From Bacteroidales bacterium UBA5326 (GTDB lineage Bacteria; Bacteroidota; Bacteroidia; Bacteroidales; UBA932): a stretch of 64,000 nt of DNA. The notes below the pieces were generated by a model that was not told the origin of the DNA, did no database searches, and was given only the letters and a program-made list of their open reading frames with translations. Shown piece after piece: positions 9,695-18,207 of the stretch. Location: positions 53,777 to 117,776 of the forward strand of contig DHQY01000014.1 of assembly GCA_002408205.1 (NCBI GenBank), written 5' to 3'. The first letter of the stretch is position 1, and each line of letters opens with the position of its first letter. A program made the position numbers and the translations under genes.

Positions 9695-9722
9695 AGGATT
9701 TTCGCGTGCAAAACTTTTCATT

Positions 9723-9730
9723 TATATTTG
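9723..9730 (+). promoter_or_regulatory. TATATTTG -7 element for the FecCD-type permease gene
   Basis: A full match to TAnnTTTG ending 5 bases before the ATG at 9736, with an imperfect -33 element (TTTC, 9700-9703) 19 bases upstream. The mRNA leader would be almost absent. It supports the ATG at 9736 as start. Confidence 0.5.
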
Positions 9731-9735
9731 TAATA

Positions 9736-10743
9736 ATGAAAAAATATTGGATACCCCTTCTTTTACTGCTGTTTATTGCAGCTGATATTTTTCTGGGATC
9801 CGTTAAGCTTCCGTTTCACCAGATCTGGTCTTCTGTATGGGGCGGAGAGGCTCCCGATTATGTAAACAAGATCGTATGGAATTTCAGATTCCCTAAAATG
9901 ATCACGGCATTGCTCTCCGGCATGGCCCTGGCTGTCTGCGGAGTCCAGATGCAGACTCTTTTCCGGAATCCCCTGGCAGATCCATACATCCTGGGCATAA
10001 GTTCCGGAGCCGGACTGGGAGTGGCTCTTTTTACCATGGGCTTCTCTGCCTTTGGTCTCAATAGTCTGATACCCGATGCGGTTGCCGATCTGGGAATGGC
10101 ATCGGCTGCATGGATAGGTGCCCTGGCCATGACCTTTATTATTATGGCCGCGTCCCAGCGCCTGAAAAGCAATATGTCGCTGCTGATCCTGGGTATAATG
10201 GCCGGCTCCGCAGGATCTGCCCTGATTGGTCTTCTGCAGTACCTGTCAAACGCTCCTGCGCTCAAAATGTATGTATTGTGGACAATGGGCAGTTTTGGCA
10301 ATGTCACCGGCAGCAGGCTTCTCATCATGGCCTTACTTTGCCTTGTCGGGTTCACTATCTCTTTTTACAACATTAAAGATCTGAATGTTTTGCTGATGGG
10401 AGAACAGTACGCGCACAGCCTGGGCATCCGGCTGAATCGCGTCAGGAACCGTATTTTCATTGCCACCGCGCTCCTGGCCGGAAGTGTTACGGCCTTCTGC
10501 GGACCTATCGGCTTTATTGGTATTGCCGTTCCTCACCTGGCCAGAATGATCTTCCGCAACGCCAACCACAGGGTTCTGATCCCGGCCTCGGGACTTATTG
10601 GCGCTTTGCTTATGCTGTCTGCAGATATCCTTTCTCAGATGCCAGGCTCGCAAAATACTCTGCCCGTCAATACCGTAGCAGCTCTTTTGGGTATACCTGT
10701 TATCATCTATGTTATTTTTCAAAATAAAGCGATACAGGAATGA
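9736..10743 (+). CDS. FecCD/BtuC-type ABC transporter permease
   Basis: A 335-residue polytopic membrane protein of the FecCD family, the permease half of importers for ferric siderophores, haem or cobalamin. Family segments seen include RFPKMITALLSGMALAVCG, RNPLADPYILGIS and GFIGIAVPHLARM, with about nine to ten membrane helices. The frame is open further upstream, but MKKYWIPLLLLL directly after the -7 element is the convincing start. The last codons overlap the ATPase gene by ATGA. No periplasmic binding protein is encoded next to it, so the substrate cannot be assigned. Confidence 0.9.
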   Translation: MKKYWIPLLLLLFIAADIFLGSVKLPFHQIWSSVWGGEAPDYVNKIVWNFRFPKMITALLSGMALAVCGVQMQTLFRNPLADPYILGISSGAGLGVALFTMGFSAFGLNSLIPDAVADLGMASAAWIGALAMTFIIMAASQRLKSNMSLLILGIMAGSAGSALIGLLQYLSNAPALKMYVLWTMGSFGNVTGSRLLIMALLCLVGFTISFYNIKDLNVLLMGEQYAHSLGIRLNRVRNRIFIATALLAGSVTAFCGPIGFIGIAVPHLARMIFRNANHRVLIPASGLIGALLMLSADILSQMPGSQNTLPVNTVAALLGIPVIIYVIFQNKAIQE

Positions 10744-11447
10744 GCAAATACCTTGACATTAAAGATCTCTCCATCGGGTACCGCAAACAGGGACCAGTCT
10801 TTTCAGGTATAAGCGTTCGGGCTGTTTCGGGATCGTTGATAGGGCTACTGGGGCCTAACGGAATAGGAAAATCCACACTGCTCCGCACCATGGCCGGCCT
10901 GCAGTCCGCACTCAGCGGATCTGTTCAATGGAGCGAAACACTCCCGGGCGAATTGAGAATCAGCGCTTTTGTTCCATCCCAATCACCCCGTGCCGCCCAT
11001 TTTTCGGTTGAAGATACCGTCGGTACGGGACGTTATCGCTATACAAACTGGCTGGGAATTGAAAATGAAGAAGGGAAACAGACAGTTGCCCGTGCCATGG
11101 AACGTACCGGAATATCGCATTTAGCGGGACGTTACAGCGCGGACTTGTCCGACGGGGAATTCCAGCGCGTTGCCATAGCGAGGGCACTGGTGCAGGACAC
11201 CCCCCTGATTATTCTCGATGAACCCACGGCTTTTCTGGATATTGCCAACAAACGCTCCACAGGCAGATTGCTACGTCTACTTGCCGGTGAAGAAGACAAA
11301 TGCATTATCTTCTCCACCCACGATCTTACCCTTGCTATGGAATACTGCCATCAGCTCTGGATCATGACGCGCTCCGGCGAATTCCGTACGGGTACCCCTT
11401 CGGCCCTTGCCGATAATGGAGCGCTAGAAATATTATACTACGAATAA
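10740..11447 (+). CDS. FecE/BtuD-type ABC transporter ATPase
   Basis: A 235-residue ABC ATPase that would power the FecCD-type permease encoded just upstream. Walker A is GPNGIGKST (about residues 39-47), the signature is LSDGE, and Walker B is LIILDEPTAFLD. The switch histidine is in STHD. Its start overlaps the permease stop by 4 bases (ATGA). The family imports iron chelates, haem or vitamin B12; without a binding protein nearby the cargo is open. A nitroreductase gene follows after 2 bases, in the same apparent operon. Confidence 0.92.
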   Translation: MSKYLDIKDLSIGYRKQGPVFSGISVRAVSGSLIGLLGPNGIGKSTLLRTMAGLQSALSGSVQWSETLPGELRISAFVPSQSPRAAHFSVEDTVGTGRYRYTNWLGIENEEGKQTVARAMERTGISHLAGRYSADLSDGEFQRVAIARALVQDTPLIILDEPTAFLDIANKRSTGRLLRLLAGEEDKCIIFSTHDLTLAMEYCHQLWIMTRSGEFRTGTPSALADNGALEILYYE

Positions 11448-11449
11448 AT

Positions 11450-12049
11450 ATGAAAACAGGCATTTTAGATCTGATCACCAAAAACCGCTCCTACAGGAGA
11501 TTTTATCAGGACATTGAAATTCCTTACGAAACATTGGAATCTATGATAGAAGCTGCCAGGCTCAGTCCTTCGGGAGCCAACCGCCAGCCGTTAAAATACA
11601 TTATTTGCCAGGACGGAAAGGGCAAAACGGGCCGCGAGATATTCGACTGCCTTGTATGGGCCGGTTACCTGAAAGACTGGGACGGTCCCGTGGAAGGCGA
11701 GAGACCGGCCGCCTATATCATTATGCTGCACGACAAGAATATCCATACAACTATTTACTGCGATCAGGGAATTGCCTTGCAAAGTATTATGCTACAAGCA
11801 GTTTCTCTGGGCTATGGAGGCTGCATATTTGCTTCGATAAACAGGCCGAGGCTCTCTAAATTCCTGGATCTTCCCGAAACTCTGGAGATCCTTCACGTAG
11901 TAGCGCTTGGGCAGCCTAAAGAAACAGTAGTCATTGACAAAACAAACCCCGACCTCACGGCCGGGGAAAACATCAAATATTGGAGAGACGCGGATGGTGT
12001 ACATCATGTACCCAAACGCTCATTGTCTGAGCTGATTATTAAGAAATAG
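11450..12049 (+). CDS. Nitroreductase family FMN oxidoreductase
   Basis: A 199-residue protein of the nitroreductase superfamily, which uses FMN and NAD(P)H to reduce nitro compounds, quinones or flavins. The N-terminal RSYRRF segment and SPSGANRQP give the usual FMN-phosphate contacts, and VVALGQPKE near residue 145 is the typical C-terminal motif. The middle is short, as in the small single-domain members. The gene follows the importer ATPase by 2 bases, so a role in reducing an imported ligand is possible, but this is inference. Its stop abuts the stop of the convergent aminotransferase. Confidence 0.85.
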   Translation: MKTGILDLITKNRSYRRFYQDIEIPYETLESMIEAARLSPSGANRQPLKYIICQDGKGKTGREIFDCLVWAGYLKDWDGPVEGERPAAYIIMLHDKNIHTTIYCDQGIALQSIMLQAVSLGYGGCIFASINRPRLSKFLDLPETLEILHVVALGQPKETVVIDKTNPDLTAGENIKYWRDADGVHHVPKRSLSELIIKK

Positions 12050-12058
12050 CTATTTCTT
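12041..12058. repeat. Perfect 18-base palindrome containing both convergent stop codons
   Basis: AAGAAATAGCTATTTCTT is a perfect inverted repeat with no loop. Both genes end here, each with a Lys-Lys-stop: the nitroreductase TAG at 12047-12049 and the aminotransferase TAG at 12050-12052 on the other strand. It may be a weak two-way terminator or simply follow from symmetrical AAG/AAA-AAA-TAG endings. Confidence 0.6.
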
Positions 12059-13252
12059 TGTTTCCATCAGCTTGCGAATAGCGTTTGCAAGCCTGCGAAC
12101 GCCTTCTTCGGCACGTTCTTCATTCATATAGGAGAAATTAATGCGGAGGGTGTTTTTGCCCGACCCGTCGCAATGGAAAGCTTCACCAATTACAAAAGCC
12201 ACATCTTCCTTTACGGCGAGTTTGAAAAGATCGGTAGCATTATATCCCTGTGGCAATGTGACAAACAGGAACAGGCCTCCGTCGGGGTTCGTCCAGGTAA
12301 CGCCTTCCGGCATATATTTCTCGAATGCGGCTATCATACTGTTCCTCTTGGCACAATAATTTACCTTTATTCGCTCTATATTTTTATCGAAATAGCCTTT
12401 CTTAATGAATTTCGCGGCAATGAACTGATTGAACACGGGAGCACACAGGTCTACAGATTGTTTTACAATCTCGAGCCTGTCAATTATGGGTTTGGGAGCC
12501 ATGATCCACCCCAGTCTGAACCCGGGCACAAAAGTTTTGGAAAAAGTACCCAGTAACATCGTCCGACCCTCTTTATCCAGCGAATAGATCATAGGCATGG
12601 ATTCCCCGTCAAATCGAATCTCCCGGTAAGGACTGTCCTCAACAATCAGCAGATTGAATTTCTTAGCTACTTCAATTACATTCATGCGCTGTGCAATATC
12701 CATTGTAACACCCGAAGGGTTCTGGAAGTCGGGAATAGCATAAATGAACTTGGGTTTTTTCCCGGCCGCTGCAAGTGCTCCTACAACGGAACGCAGTTCC
12801 TCGTCCCTGGGAACTCCCACAGGATTGGCCTGATGTGCATAAAATGCCTGAAGCGCCCCAAGATAGGAAGGCAGTCCGCAAACAATGGTATCACCCGGGT
12901 TAATGAATAAAGCGGTGATCATATCAATTGCCTGCTGGGACGAAGTTGTTATGATAAAATTTTCATAGGTAACGTCCATTCCCTGTTCCCTGTAACGCTC
13001 TGCAAGTATTTCACGTAATTGCTTCAGTCCGAGCGTTTCACCGTACTGTAATGCCTGTATGGCATTTTCATCTAAAACTTCCTGAACTACTTCTTTCAGT
13101 TCATCTACGGGAAAAGCGGTGATATCGGGAAATCCTCCGCCAAAAGAAATGATTTCCGGACGGGTAGCCATTTTGAGAAGGTCCCTGATTGCGGAACGTC
13201 TCATATTTTTGGCATTATCTGAAACAATGGAACTTAAATAATCTTCTAGCAT
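12050..13252 (-). CDS. PLP-dependent aminotransferase (2-aminoadipate/LysN-like, class I/II)
   Basis: A 400-residue fold-type I aminotransferase close to the LysN/KAT II/MocR-catalytic group (2-aminoadipate or aromatic/branched-chain amino acid transaminases). Seen are IISFGGGFPD at the N-terminus, the GLKQLREILAERYREQG segment, IYAIPDFQNPSG, and the PLP-lysine motif GTFSKTFVPGFRLGW. DGGLFLFVTLP and NTLRINFSY near the C-terminus complete the fold. A TTG further upstream (13276) lies inside the -7 promoter element, so the ATG at 13252 is the start. The exact amino-acid substrate cannot be told. Confidence 0.88.
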   Translation of the reverse strand: MLEDYLSSIVSDNAKNMRRSAIRDLLKMATRPEIISFGGGFPDITAFPVDELKEVVQEVLDENAIQALQYGETLGLKQLREILAERYREQGMDVTYENFIITTSSQQAIDMITALFINPGDTIVCGLPSYLGALQAFYAHQANPVGVPRDEELRSVVGALAAAGKKPKFIYAIPDFQNPSGVTMDIAQRMNVIEVAKKFNLLIVEDSPYREIRFDGESMPMIYSLDKEGRTMLLGTFSKTFVPGFRLGWIMAPKPIIDRLEIVKQSVDLCAPVFNQFIAAKFIKKGYFDKNIERIKVNYCAKRNSMIAAFEKYMPEGVTWTNPDGGLFLFVTLPQGYNATDLFKLAVKEDVAFVIGEAFHCDGSGKNTLRINFSYMNEERAEEGVRRLANAIRKLMETKK

Positions 13253-13273
13253 AGCGTTTTGGTTTTTACGGGG

Positions 13274-13305
13274 CAAAACTAACGAAGTAAAATTAAAATT
13301 GCAAA
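13274..13305 (-). promoter_or_regulatory. Promoter of the aminotransferase gene (TTTG-N20-TAGTTTTG)
   Basis: The minus strand has TTTG (13302-13305) and, 20 bases later, TAGTTTTG (13274-13281), both exact matches to the Bacteroidota -33/-7 pattern. The ATG at 13252 lies 21 bases past the -7 element. The surrounding divergent spacer (13253-13399) is AT-rich and also carries the queD promoter. Confidence 0.65.
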
Positions 13306-13382
13306 AATTATTATAATTATGTAGTAAATATCTTTATTCTTATTTAAATTATAAGCATAACAAAGCTCACACAGAATTGTAT

Positions 13383-13390
13383 TATATTTG
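13383..13390 (+). promoter_or_regulatory. TATATTTG -7 element for queD-polA
   Basis: A full match to TAnnTTTG, 9 bases before the first ATG at 13400 and 18 before the second at 13409. No clear -33 TTTG was found. It likely drives the queD-polA run. Confidence 0.5.
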
Positions 13391-13399
13391 TAGGATTAA

Positions 13400-13840
13400 A
13401 TGAATTATATGGCAAATTTAAGAATAACAAAGGAATTCCGGTTCGAAGGAGCTCACGCGTTGCTGGATTATGACGGAAAATGCCGTCATATACACGGACA
13501 TTCCTACAGACTGATGATCACTGTGGAAGGAGTGCCATCTTTGCGGGAAGGAGACCCCAAAATAGGAATGATAATGGATTTTGGAGATCTGAAAGACGTA
13601 GTGGAAACCCATATAGTTAAACATTTTGATCATGCGCTGCTACTAAGACGTAACGCACCCCTTGCGGAGGAAATATCGGGAGCTTACCAAAATGTATTGC
13701 TCCTTGATTTTCAGCCAACCTGCGAACAACTGACACTTCACTTTGCCGACATTTTAAAGAAAATCATCACTTTACCCAACAGTCTCTATAGTGTCCGTTT
13801 ATACGAAACTCCCACATCCTGGTGCGAATGGACAAAGTGA
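13400..13840 (+). CDS. queD: 6-carboxytetrahydropterin synthase (QueD/PTPS family)
   Basis: A 146-residue PTPS-fold enzyme that makes 6-carboxy-5,6,7,8-tetrahydropterin in the queuosine/7-deazaguanine pathway. The zinc and catalytic region is clear: EGAHALLDYDGKCRHIHGHSY, given here as the EGAH histidine, the HIHGH pair and the preceding cysteine. MDFGDLKDVV, FDHALLL and TCEQLT follow in order, and the ending YETPTSWCEW is typical. The ATG at 13409 is an alternative start that leaves a longer leader. The stop overlaps the start of polA by 13 bases. A pterin-biosynthesis role instead is possible for the family but less likely with this motif set. Confidence 0.9.
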   Translation: MNYMANLRITKEFRFEGAHALLDYDGKCRHIHGHSYRLMITVEGVPSLREGDPKIGMIMDFGDLKDVVETHIVKHFDHALLLRRNAPLAEEISGAYQNVLLLDFQPTCEQLTLHFADILKKIITLPNSLYSVRLYETPTSWCEWTK

Positions 13841-16479
13841 AGCGGATATTTATGATAGACGGGCATGCCCTGGTATTCCGGGGGTATTTTGCCTTTATAA
13901 ACAGGCCCATGGTCAATTCAAAGGGAGTCAACACTTCTGCCATATACGGTTTTTGCAAGTCTCTTTTTGAGTTAATACTTAAAGAACGTCCCACACATCT
14001 TTTTGTAGCCTTTGATCCGGGTGGAAAAATTTTCCGTCACGAACTATACCCGCTGTATAAGGCCAACAGGCCCGAAACGCCTCCCGTAATAAAAGAATCG
14101 ATCCCTGTCATCAAACACATGCTGGAAGCCTGCCGGATTCCTATTGTTATAAAAGAACAGGTAGAAGCGGATGACGTGATAGGCACACTGTCAAAAAGGG
14201 CAGAGCAGGAAGGTTTTGAAGTGTTTATGGTTACCCCCGACAAAGATTACGGACAACTTGTCTCTCCCAACATTAAAATATACAAGCCCAACGGACAGGG
14301 AGAAGGATGGGAGATCCTGGGTGTTAAACAGATATGCGACAAATACGGCATTCACACTCCGGAGCAGGTTATTGATATCCTGGCCATCTGGGGCGATGCA
14401 TCGGACAACGTCCCAGGAGTTAAAGGAATTGGCGAGGTGGGAGCACGAAAGCTAATCGGTCAGTACGGTTCGGTTGAGAACATACTGGAACATTTACCCG
14501 ATCTCTCGCCCAAATTGAGGGAACGCTTTACCGAATCCAAAGACATGCTGTTGCTCTCCAAAGACCTGGTTACCATCCGCACGCACCTGGATCTCGAATG
14601 GAACGAAGAGTCATACAAAGTAAGCGCCCCGGGACTCAATCCCCTGAAAGAACTTTTCAGGGAATATGAATTCAACTCCCTTATGAGGCTGCTTCCCCGC
14701 ATGGAAGAACTTTTCTGCTGTCCTGGAGAAGCCGGAGAAATGAATCCGGCTCCGCTCCGATCCGATATTCTGAATCAGCGGCCCGAGGTACCCCGGCAGA
14801 TAAGCGATGTGGTGGAACAAGCCAGAACGGCCGGAAGGTTCTCCATGGCGGGAACACCGGAACAGCTGATTATCTGCACCGGCTCTAAACTATATATTAC
14901 CCGTGCGCAAAACATCAAACCGCTTCTTGAAAATCCGGCCGTTGCCAAATGCGGATTCGGGCTCAAGGATCTATTTTTGCAACTCAGGCAGGAAAACATC
15001 ATTCCGGCCGGTGTCCTGTGGGATCCTGCACTCATGCATTATCTGCTGAATCCCGAACAAAGTCACAGGCCCGAAGACTTGTCTGTCCTTTATCTCGACT
15101 ATTCCCCAGCTCATGTGGAAATAAAGGAAAAATCGTTATTCGACGACCAGAGTATTACAGACGACAACCATATTAGATCCCTGAGCGAAGAAACCCGGAT
15201 TGCCTGGCTTCTTAAGGAACCGCTTGCCCGGTTGCTGAAGCAGGAGAATATGGAGGACCTGTACCTGAAGATTGAAATGCCTCTTATTGAAGTGCTGGCT
15301 CATATGGAATACGAGGGGATCCGTGTAGATACGGGTATGCTCCTTTCTTATGGCGACCGGCTGAGACAGGAAGCCGTACAGATAGAATCTCAGATAAGGG
15401 AATACGCTCAGGACCCTGCACTGAACGTTTCTTCGCCCAAACAACTGGGTATTGTATTGTTTGAGAAATTACAGATTGCCGACAGAGTAAAAAAAGGCAA
15501 AAAACAGTATTCCACAGACGAAGAAACATTGAACGCACTGAGTGATCGCCACCCTATAGTGCCGCTTATTCTGGAATACCGATCGCTAAAAAAACTGCTT
15601 TCATCTTATATAGAAAGTATCCCGCTGCTAATAGACCAACGCACCGGACGAATTCATACCACATTCAACCAGACAGTGACCGCAACCGGCCGCTTGAGTT
15701 CTCAAAAACCTAACCTTCAGAATATTCCCATACGCGAAGAAAGGGGAAGAGAGCTGAGAAAAGCCTTCGTCCCCCGGGATAAAGACCACCTGCTGCTTTC
15801 GGCAGATTATTCACAGATCGAGCTCAGGATAATGGCCCATATGAGCGGCGACGACGACTTTATTGCTGCCTTCAACCAGGGGATGGACATTCATTCAGCC
15901 ACCGCCGCCAAAATTTTCCACTGTACGGTTGAAGAGGTTACTCCCGAACAAAGAAGCCGCGCCAAAGTCGCAAATTTTGGAATTATCTATGGCATATCAT
16001 CCTTCGGATTGGCCAGCCGGCTGCAGATTCCCAGGAATGAGGCCAGAAAACTGATTGAAGATTATTTTTTACATTATCCAAAAGTAAAGGCATATCTGGA
16101 TAATACAATTGCCTTTGCCAAAGAAAAAGGATATGTCCAAACTCTGTTCAACCGTAAACGTTACGCTCCCGATATACACGCTTCCAACTCGCTCATACGG
16201 GGACTTGCGGAACGAAATGCCATTAACGCCCCCATCCAGGGCACCGCGGCCGATATCATTAAAATAGCCATGGTAAACATCCACAGGGAAATGAAAGAAC
16301 GCAGGCTCAGGAGCCGAATGTTACTTCAGGTCCATGACGAATTGGTTTTTGACGTACATATTTCTGAAAAAGAAGAGATGGAGCGTCTGGTAACCAGGCT
16401 TATGGAAAACGCCACCCGGTTAAGCGTGCCTTTGTCTGTAAGTGCAGGATTTGGATTAAACTGGCTGGAAGCCCATTAA
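13828..16479 (+). CDS. polA: DNA polymerase I, proofreading domain inactive
   Basis: An 883-residue DNA polymerase I for Okazaki fragment processing and repair. The 5'-3' exonuclease (about 1-290) has VEADDVIGT, TPDKD and the helix-hairpin WGDASDNVPGVKGIGEVGA. The polymerase domain has motif A SADYSQIELRI, motif B RAKVANFGIIYG and motif C QVHDELVFDV. The middle 3'-5' exonuclease domain (about 330-465) is shortened and lacks the DxE of Exo I; NxKYD has become GFGLKDLFL, and the YxxxD of Exo III is gone. Proofreading is therefore expected to be absent, as in Taq. I chose the ATG at 13828; a GTG at 13822 is in frame. Overlaps queD by 13 bases. Confidence 0.95.
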   Translation: MDKVKRIFMIDGHALVFRGYFAFINRPMVNSKGVNTSAIYGFCKSLFELILKERPTHLFVAFDPGGKIFRHELYPLYKANRPETPPVIKESIPVIKHMLEACRIPIVIKEQVEADDVIGTLSKRAEQEGFEVFMVTPDKDYGQLVSPNIKIYKPNGQGEGWEILGVKQICDKYGIHTPEQVIDILAIWGDASDNVPGVKGIGEVGARKLIGQYGSVENILEHLPDLSPKLRERFTESKDMLLLSKDLVTIRTHLDLEWNEESYKVSAPGLNPLKELFREYEFNSLMRLLPRMEELFCCPGEAGEMNPAPLRSDILNQRPEVPRQISDVVEQARTAGRFSMAGTPEQLIICTGSKLYITRAQNIKPLLENPAVAKCGFGLKDLFLQLRQENIIPAGVLWDPALMHYLLNPEQSHRPEDLSVLYLDYSPAHVEIKEKSLFDDQSITDDNHIRSLSEETRIAWLLKEPLARLLKQENMEDLYLKIEMPLIEVLAHMEYEGIRVDTGMLLSYGDRLRQEAVQIESQIREYAQDPALNVSSPKQLGIVLFEKLQIADRVKKGKKQYSTDEETLNALSDRHPIVPLILEYRSLKKLLSSYIESIPLLIDQRTGRIHTTFNQTVTATGRLSSQKPNLQNIPIREERGRELRKAFVPRDKDHLLLSADYSQIELRIMAHMSGDDDFIAAFNQGMDIHSATAAKIFHCTVEEVTPEQRSRAKVANFGIIYGISSFGLASRLQIPRNEARKLIEDYFLHYPKVKAYLDNTIAFAKEKGYVQTLFNRKRYAPDIHASNSLIRGLAERNAINAPIQGTAADIIKIAMVNIHREMKERRLRSRMLLQVHDELVFDVHISEKEEMERLVTRLMENATRLSVPLSVSAGFGLNWLEAH

Positions 16480-16492
16480 ATGTTAAGTGATT

Positions 16493-17644
16493 ATGAACTG
16501 GCTGGATTTTTTTGAGGAACCCCTCTTATGCCTGATTTGCCTGGTATTGTTCCTTCTTATTACAACCGGGTTTCTGGTGCTATATTCATTTCCGGGTCCC
16601 GGAAGAAAAAAGCGCTCAGGAACTGACACCGTCTCTTCCCAAGGTGTTTCAATCATTGTGAGTGCTAAAAACGAATACGAACGCCTGAAACTGCTACTCC
16701 CGGCCCTCCTCGAACAGGATTATCCTGAGTTTGAAATCATTGTTGTCAATAAACATTCCGAGGACGATACCGAGGTTCTGCTGGCCTCGCTGGAACATTT
16801 CCATAATAATCTGAAGATCAGAAACCTGAACGCAGACGCAAAATACGGACAGGACAACATGATGGCCATTGGCGTAGGCATACGTGCCGCAGCGCATCCC
16901 TATATTGTTTTTTTCCGCCCCGATGCCATGCCGTCCGGACCGCAATGGCTATCATCGCTTATGGCGTGTTATTGTGCCAAAAACAAACAGATAATCCTGG
17001 GTCATACGTTCTTTGCGCGGACCAACCGGTTTATCCGATACGAAATGATGGATCAGGAACTCAGTTATATGGCCATGGCAAGGATTCGCCTGGCATATGC
17101 CTCCAACGGGTTCAACACGGTGTTTCCAAAAAATCTTTTTTTCTCCGAAAACGGATTTGATTCGCGTACTACCGGCCGTCATATTTTTGAACAGGCCGTT
17201 ACAGGTCATATCATACGGCACAATAACACCAAACCCTGTACCGACAGCCGTTCGGTGATTACCCTCACACGTACTCTCAACCGAAATGAATGGCATCTGC
17301 TGCGTATACAGTCATTGCGCACTCATCTGCTGACCGGAGGCTGGCCTTATTTTCTTCTGACACTGGAAAAAACACTGACTGCCGCTTTCTATGTCGTACT
17401 TTTCTATGCGCTGTATACTCTGTTCCGGGACGGTCATCCCCTTTCGGCCGTTTATTCTGCCGGTTTGCTGGGAACGTTGTTAATCCTCAGATGGACCGTA
17501 CTATGGATTTGTTATGCGCGATTCCATAGAATATGGAAGGAGAACAACCTTACCGTGACCGCTCCGCTGTGGGATATGGTCGCGCCTTTTTTTCACTGGT
17601 ATTTTTTGATTTGCCTCTTTATTAAATCTTTAAAAGACAGGTAA
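16493..17644 (+). CDS. Membrane glycosyltransferase, GT2 family
   Basis: A 383-residue membrane protein with an N-terminal helix (about 10-32), a cytoplasmic GT-A domain and two to three C-terminal helices (about 285-380). The GT2 signature appears as VSIIVSAKNEYERL and LLEQDYPEFEIIVVN. At the place where the DxD metal motif normally sits (as in TDADCVP) the sequence is FRPDAMP, so only one of the two acidic residues is kept; activity may be changed. A GTG at 16487 is also in frame, but the ATG at 16493 is preferred. The gene sits 13 bases after polA and 2 bases before the sigma-factor gene. The sugar and acceptor are unknown. Confidence 0.8.
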   Translation: MNWLDFFEEPLLCLICLVLFLLITTGFLVLYSFPGPGRKKRSGTDTVSSQGVSIIVSAKNEYERLKLLLPALLEQDYPEFEIIVVNKHSEDDTEVLLASLEHFHNNLKIRNLNADAKYGQDNMMAIGVGIRAAAHPYIVFFRPDAMPSGPQWLSSLMACYCAKNKQIILGHTFFARTNRFIRYEMMDQELSYMAMARIRLAYASNGFNTVFPKNLFFSENGFDSRTTGRHIFEQAVTGHIIRHNNTKPCTDSRSVITLTRTLNRNEWHLLRIQSLRTHLLTGGWPYFLLTLEKTLTAAFYVVLFYALYTLFRDGHPLSAVYSAGLLGTLLILRWTVLWICYARFHRIWKENNLTVTAPLWDMVAPFFHWYFLICLFIKSLKDR

Positions 17645-17646
17645 AT

Positions 17647-18204
17647 ATGTCTCAGTCATTGGATCATCTGGACGACAGGGCGCTTGTTCAACTGGCCCTT
17701 GAAAACAAACAGGAAGCCTATACGCGTTTGCTTGTAAGGCACAAAGACCGTGTCCAGGCATTTATAAACAAACTTATCGTTAACAGGCCCGAGTCAGAAG
17801 ATCTGGTATTGATGAGTTTTGACAAAGCATTCAGGAACCTGCGGCATTATAACCCAAAATTTGCATTCTCTACCTGGCTCTATAGCATTGTGCAGAACCT
17901 GTGCATAGATTATTTCAGGAAGAATAAACAATATTTTGTTTCTCTTGAAGAGGCTTCCGACACCGTAGACATTAACCCCGAAGAAGTATTGATAGCAGAA
18001 CAACAGCGACAGGCGCTGGAATCGCTGATTACACAGCTTAAGCCGGAATACAGGGAGGTAATCTGGCTCCGTTATATGCAGCATTATGCCTACGAAGAAA
18101 TAGCCGCACAGCTGCAAATCCCTCTGGGCACGGTCAAAACAAGGCTTCACCGGGCCAAGTCAATGCTTTCGGAAATTATGTCTCAGGAAGGAAATCAGGA
18201 ATAA
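17647..18204 (+). CDS. ECF-type RNA polymerase sigma factor
   Basis: A 185-residue sigma-70 family factor with only regions 2 and 4, the extracytoplasmic-function plan. Region 2 includes FSTWLYSIVQNLCIDYFRKNK; region 4 includes LKPEYREVIWLRYM and the helix-turn-helix EEIAAQLQIPLGTVKTRLHRAK. It would direct RNA polymerase to a stress or envelope regulon. No anti-sigma gene lies beside it; instead rsmG follows after 3 bases, an arrangement that suggests simple co-transcription rather than a dedicated sensor pair. Confidence 0.92.
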   Translation: MSQSLDHLDDRALVQLALENKQEAYTRLLVRHKDRVQAFINKLIVNRPESEDLVLMSFDKAFRNLRHYNPKFAFSTWLYSIVQNLCIDYFRKNKQYFVSLEEASDTVDINPEEVLIAEQQRQALESLITQLKPEYREVIWLRYMQHYAYEEIAAQLQIPLGTVKTRLHRAKSMLSEIMSQEGNQE

Positions 18205-18207
18205 GGG

